64,000 nucleotides of DNA from positions 19,009 to 83,008 of the forward strand of contig ML210284.1 in NCBI GenBank assembly GCA_004369085.1. Direction: 5' to 3'. The position numbers were made by a program, and so were the translations under genes. Under the pieces are notes generated by a model. It was not told the origin of the DNA. It made no database searches and worked only from the letters and a program-made list of their open reading frames with translations. Positions 11,305 through 22,113 of this stretch are shown here, piece by piece; position 1 is the stretch's first letter; the number at the start of each line of letters is the position of its first letter. The DNA is from Coprinopsis marcescibilis (taxonomy: Eukaryota; Basidiomycota; Agaricomycetes; Agaricales; Psathyrellaceae).

Positions 11305-14227
11305 TCATCTAATCGACTTCCCCCTTTTAAATGTCTTTGCAGACATAGACAGTCCATTCCATGCTTTGCGGATAGTTTGGAACGCCGATGTCTTGTTCAT
11401 TGGCTTTCCGTCGTCGACCATCTCCTTTTGGATTTGTAGTGGTCGTCTGGTATCGTCAAGCATGTCGATAAGACCCCAGGCGCTGTGTGCCGTCCTCTCG
11501 TTGAATCGCTGAAACCGGACGCTTTTCAAGTGCTCGGGAGAAGCCCCCTTCATCTGTGCTTCTCGTCGTACTCCAACTTCTTCACTGTCGAGCTCCTCCC
11601 ACCCAGTGGAAACCACTACCACATTCTTGAGCGCCTGAGGGCCGCAAAGCTGGGTAAAGACTTCGAGATTCACCCGATCGGTACCGGTCATACGGGTAGC
11701 AGCGATACTGTAGAATTGGAGGATGCCAGAAAGTTTGATGTCCTGCTTGTACCTGTAAGGGCCGTCATATCCTGTTCATTCCCGCCGAAGCACAGAGGCT
11801 GCTTACGTTTCTATCAGCCAGCTCGCGACCCGCTTCAGAGTTTCCTTCTCTGAAGAGAGGGTGCCCGAGGCGGTATTAAACCCCGGGGTATCGACAAAAA
11901 AGACGCGCCTTCCCGGCTTGTCTGGATGGAAGCAGCCGTATACCTCGACGTCCAGCGTGCACGACTGGATCGAATTCGAGCACTTGGCTATATTTCGGCC
12001 GAATGCACAGTTAATGAACTACGCGGCGGGAAGTATCATTAATGTTCTCTAATGCGAATCGGATTAAAAGCTTACAGTGCTCTTTCCTGTTCCAGTTGGG
12101 CCCATCAAACTGTTCAGAATCACTCAGATAGAGGAACCCCAGTATGGAGCGAGAGTCACTCACGCGATGATAATATCGTCATTCCGGAAGTCCCGAAATT
12201 CGGTCGTTTTCACGGTGCCATTTTGATCGTACAAGGAACCTACGTCCATCTGTGAGTATTGGGAATGGGCGATGAGGCCGGAGAGCTCACATCGAGTCAC
12301 TCTAGGCTCCCATTCATAGTTCGTAAATCTTGAAGGATTCGCAGTCGGGGTTGGGCACATCGCGTTCACGAATTCCGAAATTGAGGGTCGATCATCCGGG
12401 TTGAACGACCAGAAGCGTAGAACCCATCTCCACAAGGTGTCTAACATCTTGTCCGGTTTTGGGCATGGGTGTCTATCTGGGTTGCGGATGGCATTCCACC
12501 TTGTGAGGAGTCCCTTCTTCTCGAAAAATCGAGGGGTTCCATGATAAATCTGTGCAGTGGGCTGCATGAGGAAAGAGTGGAGTCCATCAAGTCTGGTCTC
12601 ACCTCATAGCACACTGCTCCAAATGCGTAGACATCGGTAGCAAGCGTTTTTACTGCTGGTGAGCAACTTGAATTCACTGGGTTGATTATGCTTTCGAGTA
12701 GCTCAGGGGCAAAGTAATGATCGTTGCCAGCAAACAAGCTTGTGCGAGACCATTCTGCATCCAAAGCTAGCCTTCCAAGACCAAAATCTGCAATGCATGC
12801 TCGCCCAGAAGGGGTTACCAAGATGTTGTTCTGGATATGATCGAGTCAGAGAAAAGGGGTATTGGGATACGTTCAGGGCACATACTGGTTTCAAATCGCC
12901 GTGGATGACGAATGGCTTCAGGGTGTGAAGATATTCTAGCCCTCGGGCGATGTCATGTATCTATTTCTGCAGTACATCATCTGTATCACAGAGCTGGACA
13001 TGAACACCATACCAGTTCTTGTCTGTTGACGTTAGGTTCCTTTTCCAAGTAATCCATCACATCGGAATTGTCCATCCATGGGGAAAGTAAGGAGAATCGT
13101 TCGTGAGGACATATATAAATTCCATAGAATGGCAAGATGTTAGGGTGGTGAAGTTGGCTCCAGATGATGGGTTCACTCCTGTATGCCTAGAGATGAAGAA
13201 AATCGTCAGCATTCACACCGACTCTGAGATAAAACAACAGCCTCGCCTTGAAGGCATCGTATTTGGTCGAGCTGAAGTTACGAAACGTCTTGATGGCCAC
13301 TGTGCGACCTTCGAAGCAGCCTTGATGAACATCACTAAATGCACCCCCTGAGCAGTTGTTTACCGTCACAACTACTTCCTCTCCGGAGTGGATGAGAAGC
13401 CGAGGGAACAGGCCCGTTTGCTCTGACAGCTTAAGAGAGGCTCGTAACAATGACGGATAGACTGCATTTAGTTTGTGCGAGCATAAGAGCTGGAATGGAA
13501 GCATTTCAGAGAACAAACGCAGTAGGCTCAAGATGTGTGCTCCCACTGACTGCATATAACAAATCCACCAGGTCGCTATCAACGTTCTTGTCTTGTTTCG
13601 CGTGAAGGAGAGCCGCTTTCTCGCCCGTGTGGCAAAATTGGACAATGAGAGCGGCGACATGAATTATGTCGAGATCGATAATCTGGTCCAGCATTTCTTG
13701 ACCGATGGTTGACTGAAAAAGGCTGAGGACATGTATGGTCGGGAAAGGTGATAACTCGAACCTCAATTTTGGCGTAGGGAATAAGTTGATGAAGTTTATA
13801 CTTGATACGAGTGGTGAGGGCTAGTCTTTTAACCGAATCTAGGCGTAGCCAATCCTGCTGATAGGCTAACATCGTTTTCATAAGCCTGTTTCCAGGAATT
13901 AGTCCGGCCACGGCATAGAGAACGACACTCACCCTTCATTTTGGGGTTGTGTTTGGAAGCATGCGACGATGAATGTTTGCAGCCGCTATGGCTCTGTCAG
14001 TGTACTTCTTCGCATCGATTGAGGTGACCGACCGGGAATGGGAGTAGAGCTAAGCTTTCTAGCTCCAGGGCTACACTCAGCTCTGGATATCGCGTCAAGA
14101 TACTTCGCAGGTTATCTGCGTGATGCTTGAGCCATTGCGCTGGATTATCGTTGAGCCATTCAACGTTCAGAAGTAAGCGGTCCCCCAGCAAGCATTCGGA
14201 GATCTGTCGAAGAGATTTGGGGTCCAT
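11305..14227 (-). CDS. Kinase-GTPase fusion, copy B
   Basis: Same layout as copy A. The likely start is the ATG at 14227 (MDPKSLRQ). Helical N-terminal exons follow, then a kinase with CSGGAFSDVHQG, VAIK, HGDLKP/NN, DFGLGR, YFAPEL, TDVYAFGAVCYEV and W.FNPDDRP. The linker ends in NDDIIIA and leads to the G domain: P-loop MGPTGTGKST, DTPGF, VVSTGWEELD. Unlike copy A it keeps the P-loop lysine. The kinase and GTPase exons join in frame. The second N-terminal exon (about 13985-13930) was not resolved: the frame resembling the paralogues runs into a TGA just before the next donor. So there is either a different splice site or a lesion. Copy B is divergent from copy D across about 630 bp. Confidence 0.72.
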
Positions 14228-14855
14228 CGTTTTACCGATACTGTCCAGAGGAAGACGCCTAACGTTTTGAGAGCATCGCACATCGCATATATGATAAGTA
14301 ACTTTCGCTTTCGCCTCATGTTCAGAAAAAATGACGCCCGGATGAAGATAACATTGCGCCTGATGGCTTTGAACACATTGCATTCACGAGGATCGAGGAA
14401 TCGTCACTAACCTAACTGATTCAAATCGGATTGCATTTCTTCAGATATGATATTGAAGCTACTGAAACGCACCTATGACGCGCAGGTTCCATATTTGGGA
14501 TACCAATCGCCAACATCTGCGGTCAACATGCCCAGAATGTGATGGAGCAGTGAAGGAAGTGCGGCGAAGTTGCGGGTGTTGTTGTGATAAATTGTGACGG
14601 TTCGGCGACATCGGTCATCGATCATCGATTGCCGCAGCCTCACGGATCCCTCGTGTTCCGGACTTGGTTTGCCAGTTATTGGGCCCCCCAAATGTTACTG
14701 TCTGTATGTCTACATCCATCTTTATGTTTAGACCGCCGAGCGGAGTATTCCATACTCCACGTCTACCCGAATAAGAGTCTCCGTTGTTTGGCCACCACAG
14801 TGCTTAACTTGTCACATTGAACACAATTCCTGCCAGTGGACAGCTCTGAATCACC
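14228..14855. promoter_or_regulatory. Shared upstream region of copies B and D
   Basis: About 630 bp between the ATGs of divergent copies B (-) and D (+). A 72-codon minus frame (14473-14691) has no recognised features. No core promoter element was identified with confidence. Copy D may have acquired its promoter here. Confidence 0.35.
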
Positions 14856-15959
14856 ATGTCCTATACTCCTACTAGAGCCACAAATAAATCCATGAAATGG
14901 GTTCGCCAGCGTCGTCCGAATGACGATGTCTTGACCGACGGCTTCAACTGTTCAGATTTTGTAGTTGCGTAAGTTTTTCCTCGTTTCTAGAAGAAAGCTC
15001 GAAACTAAACATGGTATAGGATCATGGGAGCGACAGGAGTGGGCAAAAGCACTGTATGCAGCAACCCATCCCTTCCTAAACACATGTGCTAACTAGATAT
15101 GCTGCATTTCGACAGTTCATAAATCATATTGCGGGAAGACCTGTGTCTGAAGTAGGACACGCGTTAACATCCTGCACCCAAAAGGTTCACCACTATGTCT
15201 ACGCCCACCATTCTGGACGACGGATAGTCCTCGCAGATACTCCTGGGTTCGATGATACTTACGTTGACGACTCAGAAATATTGCGCCGAATTGCCGTTTG
15301 GCTCGCCTCCGCGTAAGTCCAGTTACCTTGACACTGTCAGTAAACTTTAGTAACGTAGGACTGTCAGATACAGCAAGGATATGCAACTAGGAGGTGTAAT
15401 ATACCTCTACGATATTAGCCAGCGGAGACTTACAGGATCCGCTCGTTTGAACTTGAGTATGTTCGAGAAGCTATGCGGGCCCCAAGTCTTGGACAAGGTC
15501 GTCATTGGCACAACGAAATGGAACGCAAAGATACAGGTCCAGGCCGCCGAGCGTGAAGACGAGCTCAAGCGGGATTTCTGGGCAAGCATTGTTGAAAAGA
15601 AGGGCAAAATCATGCGCATCCAGAATACGGCGCAATCCTGTCATGATGTTTTAGACGCCCTCCTTCCGGCCCAGAATGCGGCGACATCCAGTGGTCAACC
15701 TTCTGCTCGGGGGTCTGCTAATCCTCTCCGTATCCAACAAGAGATTGTAACGGAGGAGAAGCTTGTCCCGCGAACGGAAGCAGGGAAGACCTTGCGATTC
15801 TCGCTAGCAGAGATGTTGGCTTCTAAAAAGCAAGACCTCCGAAATGAACGAGATGAGGAGACTCGAGCAAAACTTCAGGAGGATGTCGATTTTCTCAACC
15901 AACAGATCAACGAGCTTCACGCTTCGTTTTTTCAGCGAATTGTTTATCGCTTTCTTTGA
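14856..15959 (+). CDS. AIG1-like GTPase without kinase, copy D
   Basis: Stand-alone version of the G domain found at the C-terminus of the neighbouring fusions. Proposed exons are 14856-14968, 15020-15053, 15116-15312 and 15368-15959 (311 aa, all phases consistent). It has P-loop IMGATGVGKST, switch II LADTPGF, and VIGTTKWN as the G4-like motif. It ends in a charged helical tail (LASKKQDLRNERDEET...) predicted to form a coiled coil. From 14869 onward it is near-identical to the 3' part of copy C, introns included, so it arose by a partial DNA duplication. The ATG sits just 5' of that junction. It carries about 22 extra residues (around LLPAQNAATSSGQ) that copy C lacks. Apparently intact. Confidence 0.82.
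14869..15957 (+). repeat. Recent direct duplication, unit 1 (GTPase part of D)
   Basis: This matches 18484-19516 through exons and introns. Exon 1 differs at only a handful of bases, and the intron after the P-loop is recognisably the same. The left edge falls at ctactagagccaca, and the sequence 5' of it is unrelated. Confidence 0.85.
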
Positions 15960-16372
15960 TTTTCAGGCTCGTATATTTCCATGGATGACTCGGATAAACT
16001 TCTCTTTCTTTATTTACTTTGTGTATACTCTTCTTACGCGTACGCAGCACATTCTCATTCGTGACAACAGGGCTCAGTTACTACTATGTCGCACGACGGA
16101 AATAACAAGCGCGTGTAGTATGGTTAACAGATCCTTACCATCACCGCAAGATATTCAGGTGGGTACATACGTGGTTGACGCATGGGACTTCCTTAAAGCC
16201 TACAACCACCGTTTATAATGGAACAGCACGCACTGGTGCACAACTTCCAAATTTAGGCGCTGGAAGTTCGTGAGGACGGTGCAATGGGGTAACCACGTGC
16301 CACAAGAACGTGGACGCCATTGAAATAGAAATGCATCAAGCCACTTCTACCCTTCTGTCTTTACACCCCCCA

Positions 16373-19300
16373 ATGACACGGCGACCTCAAATACCGGCCC
16401 GACTTCATGCATTGCGTGAGCGGCTCGCAAACTCCCATTTGGATGTCGACAATTTAGATCGCTTGGAAGGAAACCTCCAGCGTTTGATAGCAAGCCAGAA
16501 GGCCGACATCTCAGAGATCCTGGTCGAGTTTGAAGGCTGTATACCGGATACTATATGCCCTTATATCGAGCACTGCCTATTCCCGGTACGATGTTTCAAT
16601 CGCGTAGCTACTGAAAGATTATGTACTGATAACACCGTCTGTCCTGCGTAGAGGGCGGTCATTCTCGTAGCAGCATGTGCAGAGACGCAGACAGCCATTT
16701 CGTAAGTTTCCAACTTGCGGGAAGCTGGCTTCTGATTCGAGTTTTGTACCTCTAGAACGTTGCAACAACTATCGGAGCTTCAGGCGTCTCAAGGACATAT
16801 ACCCCGCCTTGCTTCATACAAACTCATAAATAACGGACTTCTCGATGTGATGCCCTATAGCCTCAACGTGAGTTAACATTCTCTACAGAAGATAAGCTTT
16901 GTGACCTTCCCTTTTCATCTCATAGAACGAAGCTGCCGAAAATCGCATCCTAAAGCTAGACGCCATACACCTGGTTGCTCAAAAAATGAGCGCATTACGT
17001 GGGTTGTCAGCACAAGAGTTCTTTTCTAACAGAAGCACTACATGTGATCAGAACCTAGTGGACTTGTTGCAAGCGGTGCGCACCACTTCCTCAAGGGCCT
17101 GTTCTCTAGATCTCTTCAACTAAGTACCGTTAATGCAGATCATTGACTTTCCGGGGCTTGGACCTGTATATCCAGAAATTCTACAGGCACTCGTTAAACT
17201 CTGCCGTACGGTGACATTTTTCCCGGAACGCCTGTTTTACAGCGAGGTCGATATCACGGATAACCGCCCCGTTTCTGGTGGAGCCTTCGGTGACATTTAC
17301 CGGGAAAGATTGGCTCTGAAGTGGTAGCGGTCAAGGTTATGCGACAACAATTCAGCAGTTTCCCACAGGATAAGATGCTGAAGGTAAGTTACTGCGTCCA
17401 TTTCCCCGTGTGTTTCCTACGAAAGGGTTTACCTATTCATGTGGCAGAACTACTGCCGAGAAGGAGTGATCTGGAGCCAATTTCACCATCCAAATGTCCT
17501 TCCATTTTATGGCATCTTCCGCTGGAAATACAACGAAGAGACAGATTTGATTTCACTCCTCTCGCCTTGGATGACAAGCGGAAATCTCCAAAGCTACTTG
17601 GCGAGTAACCCGGCCTGTGATAAGATGCAGCTAGTAACTCTTTTCATCTCTACTCCCATTTTGGATGCACTCAATTCGTTTTCCGGCAGGTACTTGACAT
17701 AGCAAGAGGCCTTGAATACATACACAACTTTCGCCCACCTGTTGTTCACGGCGATTTAAGTGTGGTAGGTCATTAGTTTGGGAATGGTAAACTTCTGATA
17801 AACGCTGTTATTTAGGCAAACGTCCTCATCACGGAGTCCGGAACAGCTTGTCTTGCGGACTTTGGTTTGGGCCGTCTCGACTGCACTTCCGGGTCTGTAT
17901 CCTCGAATACCTACGGAAGGGAGATTTACTTTGCCCCGGAGCTTCTTGAGGTCGAGCAAAGTACTGATGGCGCTGAGTATGAGGTTTTTCCAAGAAAAAC
18001 AACGAAAACAGACGTATACGCATTTGCCTGTCTATGCTACGAGGTGCGTATCACCTCATTTCACCCCGGGGGCGGGTTTGATGATCTCTTAGATCTACAA
18101 TGGAACCGCGAGATTCTCTGAATATCGCGCACCCGGAGGAGCCAACGCCATCAGGGAAGGGAAATCCCGTATCAGGCCGTCGGCTCTTCAAAGCAACCTG
18201 CTTTGGGACTTGCTCCAAAACTTGTGGGATCGGGATCCTTCATTGCGCCCCACAATGTCGGACTTTATCGCCAGGCTCAAAGATACTAGCACCTCTGGGC
18301 CAGTGCATTGCTGGAAAAGAAGGAACGTAGGAGCTGATCAATCGAATTCGCTTCCTCTTTCATTCGCCCAAAGCGACCCCGACACCTCGAGTGCATTTGA
18401 CATCTCTTACGCAAAGAATTTGGCTGGGACTAAACGAGAGGAAAGTCACGCTACGCTCCTCAATGCAACTTTCAAAGCTACTTCTACTAGAGCCACAAAG
18501 AAATCCATGAAATGGGTTCGCCTTCGTCGTCCGAATGACGATGTCTTGACCGACGACTTCCACCGTTCAGATTTTGTAGTTGCGTAAGTTGCTCCTCGTT
18601 TATGTTTATAGGAGAAGGATTGAAACTAAACGTGGTGCAGGATCATGGGAGCGACAGGAGTGGGCAAAAGCACTGTATGTAGTAACCCATCCCTTTCTCA
18701 ACATATGTGCTAACTAGATGCACACCGCTTTCGACAGTTCATAAATCATATTGCGGGAAAGCCTGTTTCTGAAGTAGGACACGCGTTAATATCCTGCACC
18801 CAAAAGGTTCACCACTATGCCTACATCCACCATTCTGGACGACGGGTAGTCGTCGCAGATACTCCTGGGTTCGATGATACTTACGTTGACGACTCAGAAA
18901 TATTCCGCCGAATTGCCGTTTGGCTCGCCTCCGCGTAAGTCCAGTTACCTCGACACTGTTAAACTTTAGTAACGTAAGCCTCTCAGATACAGCAAGGATA
19001 TGCAACTAGGAGGCGTAATATACCTCTACGACATTAGCCAGCGGCGACTTACAGGATCCGCTCGTTTGAACTTGAGCATCTTCGAGAAGCTATGCGGGCC
19101 CCAAGTTTTGGACAAGGTCGTCATTGGCACAACGAAATGGAATGCGAAGATACAGATCCAGGCCGCCGAGCGTGAAGATGAGCTCAAGCGGATTTTCTGG
19201 GCAACCATCATTGAAAGGAAGGGCAAAGTCATGCGCGTGCAAAATACGGCGCAATCCTGTCATGATGTTTTGGACGCTGATACTCTCCGTATCCAACGAG

Positions 19301-19518
19301 AAATTGTAACGGAGGAGAAGCTTGTCCCGCAAACGAAAGCAGGGAAGACCTTGCGATTCGCCCTAGCAGAGACGTTGGCTTCTAAAAAGCAAGACCTCAG
19401 AAATGCACGAGACGAAGAGACTCAAGCAATGCTCCAGGAGGAAGTCGATTTTCTCACCCAACAGATCAACGGCCTGAACGCTTCGTTTTTTCAGCGAATT
19501 GTTTACCGCTTTCTTTAG
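16373..19518 (+). pseudogene. Kinase-GTPase fusion, copy C, frameshifted kinase
   Basis: Same layout as copy A, from the ATG at 16373 (an in-frame ATG at 16331 is possible). Three short helical exons match copy A exon by exon; exon 2 is 53 nt in both. The kinase starts SGGAFGDIYR, but the frame then breaks near 17310. The continuation GSEVVAVKVMR is in another frame, as if one base were missing, and the original frame stops at TAG 17325-17327. After the break the rest reads well: FHHPNVLPFYG, catalytic loop HGDLSVAN (the usual Lys is Ser), DFGLGR, YFAPEL, DRDPSLRP. A G domain with MGATGVGKST and ADTPGF ends at 19518. Either a young pseudogene or a gene whose GTPase half is still expressed. 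A sequencing error at one base is the main alternative. Confidence 0.7.
18484..19516 (+). repeat. Recent direct duplication, unit 2 (GTPase part of C)
   Basis: Partner of 14869-15957. Here the matching sequence continues an upstream kinase-linker exon, so this is the likelier parental copy. It lacks the insertion of about 66 bases present in unit 1. Confidence 0.85.
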
Positions 19519-19734
19519 TGTTCTGGTCCGAGGCAACGCTTCTCTATTAATCTCAATCATCCTTCATTACTTGCCACATTACAGCATGTGTATGGTACAC
19601 GGCCATTTGCACAACGCAGGGGCTTAATCACGGGTTAGTAGCCACTATATCATTATCAAATTGATTTCAACAGAGCTACGATGTGCACAGTACTGTACTA
19701 CCAGCTATGTAAAATAGTACGCGTGTTGAATCCA

Positions 19735-21258
19735 CTAAATATCTATGAGTTGATGTCCTTTCACACCATGTGAAAACCGAGCAGCCATTTGATCAGAGTT
19801 CAGCCGTCGCAGAATAACGCCCGGCCCAACTTCGCTCTCCTGCGCGCTCTCCCAATCCGTAACTGGCCCATAAACAACGAGGGACGAATAGGCGCCCAAA
19901 TTTATTGATGGCAGACCGCTCACCAACAGGCTGGCGAGCGTAAACCGTCGAAACGTAAACTTCCAGAATACAATCGTTTGCAGAGTGTTTAACAGGGGCT
20001 GCAAGTGATTGATAGGGGAAGAGCCGATGAGGTCGGTGGCATTGTCCAAATGAAGGTGTTGTAGCGTTCCCGGAGGAATCCTGGATAGGAATTCAAGGAT
20101 CTTCAAAGAGGATAGTCCACTGTCCTCCAAAGAGAGTGTGAGATCCGTTGGATTGCTTTCCTCGAAGAAAGCTTCGATGCACTGCCCACCAATGATCTGA
20201 AGCCATAGGCTGCGCCCGGAAAATCTGAGAAGCTGTAGAGCTGGCGCCCTGAACACGGTCAGAATAGTCTCGATCAGGGAAAGAGAGTTGGCTTCGATGA
20301 TGACCAAACGTTGAAGGTGCGGTAGCGTTGTAGGGCCTAAAAAGTCCTCGAGGAGATCGGAGGAGAGTGCCCCGCATTCGAAAGTCAGCTCTTCCAGGCT
20401 CGAGAACTTGGGGAAGTTGTGGGGAGAGAAGTAGATGCCCCCATAGAGATGGAGGAATCGAAGGCGTTGGGGATAATAGGAGATGCTTCCTGGACCTGCT
20501 GCGACACCAGTAATGTACAGACTCTCCAGGCTGGGAAGTGGGTCAGGCGTGGCGAATAAGTTGAAACAGAAGCTGGTGGAGACGTAGATGCTGAGTACCC
20601 TCAAGACGGTTGGGGCTTTGCATAACTCGTGTCTCGGCGTCGATTCCCGGGATCCAGGAGCAGACCAGTTGTTGGGATAGCTCAGGAGAAGGTTCACAGA
20701 GATGCCAGACAACTGCCATTCTCCCCACCTTCGACCACTGTAGAGTATGAGGGATAGAAGTTGTTTGGAAATGGAAGTCCGCAAGGAGAACTCTCTGGCT
20801 GGCGACCCATCCATTTTGACTGTTAAACGGAGCGATGGTGTTACATGCCCTGCCCTATTGAACCACATATTCGCGAACTCCAGGAAGCTCTGTGTTGGAT
20901 TCCATTTGCTCAGATTAAGCTCGAGCCCTCTCCACAGCTGTGGGGTGTGCAGCGCCACTTGATTCCACCTTTGGCAGACAAGACGGAGGGATGCGAGGTG
21001 GAAAGGATCAGTATCGACGAATCGATCTTCCTGTTTGTATCGGTCGAGCTTTCGGGCTAGGAGAGCGGAGAAGAAGATCTGTACAATAAGTTCGTCAGGA
21101 AAGCTGTCGATATGAAGCGTTTCGTCTTTGCTTGTGGGCTCCCCAATGACTGCTAGCCGCGATGCGCTCGATTCGGTTTCGAGGTTTAGAAATGCAAGGG
21201 CGGTGGCGAAGTCCTCGGTCAACGAGTTACCGCGAGAAGGCAGATTTCGAGTATACAT
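19735..21258 (-). CDS. F-box / LRR-like protein 1
   Basis: Likely substrate-binding subunit of an SCF ubiquitin ligase. It is one intronless frame. The ATG at 21258 (MYTRNLPSRG) gives 507 aa and matches the start of its paralogue at 47351. The F-box lies at about residues 50-115: HIDSFPDELIVQIFF, LRLVCQRWNQVALHTPQLWRGL. The remainder has Leu-rich repeat-like segments such as LPSLESLYI, LRFLHLYG, LEELTFECG, LQRLVIIEA and LQLLRFSG. It is convergent with copy C, with 216 bp between stop codons. Its paralogue (47351-48889) also sits next to a kinase-GTPase remnant. The substrate is unknown. Such F-box families are greatly expanded in Agaricomycetes. Confidence 0.85.
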   Translation of the reverse strand: MYTRNLPSRGNSLTEDFATALAFLNLETESSASRLAVIGEPTSKDETLHIDSFPDELIVQIFFSALLARKLDRYKQEDRFVDTDPFHLASLRLVCQRWNQVALHTPQLWRGLELNLSKWNPTQSFLEFANMWFNRAGHVTPSLRLTVKMDGSPAREFSLRTSISKQLLSLILYSGRRWGEWQLSGISVNLLLSYPNNWSAPGSRESTPRHELCKAPTVLRVLSIYVSTSFCFNLFATPDPLPSLESLYITGVAAGPGSISYYPQRLRFLHLYGGIYFSPHNFPKFSSLEELTFECGALSSDLLEDFLGPTTLPHLQRLVIIEANSLSLIETILTVFRAPALQLLRFSGRSLWLQIIGGQCIEAFFEESNPTDLTLSLEDSGLSSLKILEFLSRIPPGTLQHLHLDNATDLIGSSPINHLQPLLNTLQTIVFWKFTFRRFTLASLLVSGLPSINLGAYSSLVVYGPVTDWESAQESEVGPGVILRRLNSDQMAARFSHGVKGHQLIDI

Positions 21259-22113
21259 GAAAACCAGGTCGATATCGTTGGTAGAAGAAAAGGGTGTAAT
21301 CCACACAGCCTCTATTGTTTGAATTGTCTGCGGGGCGTTCAATCCCAGTTCGGAGAACGCCGATCCCCTAGCAAATCACAGATCCCAACGACTTGGAATC
21401 TGGAGACTACGCAGCTCCTGCGAAAAGTAGCAGAGTTCCGTTCATTGTGGTACTCAAGATCACTGAAGATTCAATCAACTGTGGAACCACTGATGGTGTA
21501 TCGGTGACGATAGAGCTCTACAGGACTTTTGCATGGTCTTCTCCGCAACTATATCGAGAGGTTCAGCATACGTAAATCAGGCGCTGGTGCTCCAAATGCA
21601 GCGCCATAACTCATCAATTTCGTCGGTTTCTCGTTCATCCCTGAGCGTCTTGTTTCCTGGAAGACGAGTCGTTCAATCGTGTCCAATGCTGTTATTACGC
21701 AGCCATTTTCGAAAGGTGGCTGCAAAGTAGTCGTTGATAGCAGCCTGACCCATGAGTGTCAAGAGGTAATAAGTGGTACGAGAACAACCCACGATGTCGA
21801 GGTTTCGTGGACTGCCAAGTGAACCGTTTCCGGCAAGCTTTTTTGGGAGCTTTAAACGAAATTCAGATAATACATGCAGGCCGTAGACACCGGTGGCCAA
21901 GCGAGCTTTTTTACTGCTTGGTACAAGGTCTAATTTCCGAGTATCTGTGAGAAGGGCGGGTTCTAGTGGCAGCGACTTTGGAATGGGTAAAGTTCTCCGG
22001 TGGTCATTATTGTACATCGACGAGGGGGTACGACAAAGTAGCCCTTGAGAAACAGCCACAAATTTTGTTAGTCACTCGTTACTGCCTTGACACCCAAATA
22101 CACCCCAACCCAG
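21259..22113. other. Intergenic region, no supported gene
   Basis: It lies between the F-box gene and the end of homoserine dehydrogenase. A 128-codon minus frame (21673-22059) starts at a non-ATG codon and shows no family pattern. Confidence 0.4.

Noticed and set aside
21673..22059. 128-codon minus frame between the F-box and homoserine dehydrogenase genes
   Set aside because: Non-ATG start, no recognisable pattern and no supporting context.
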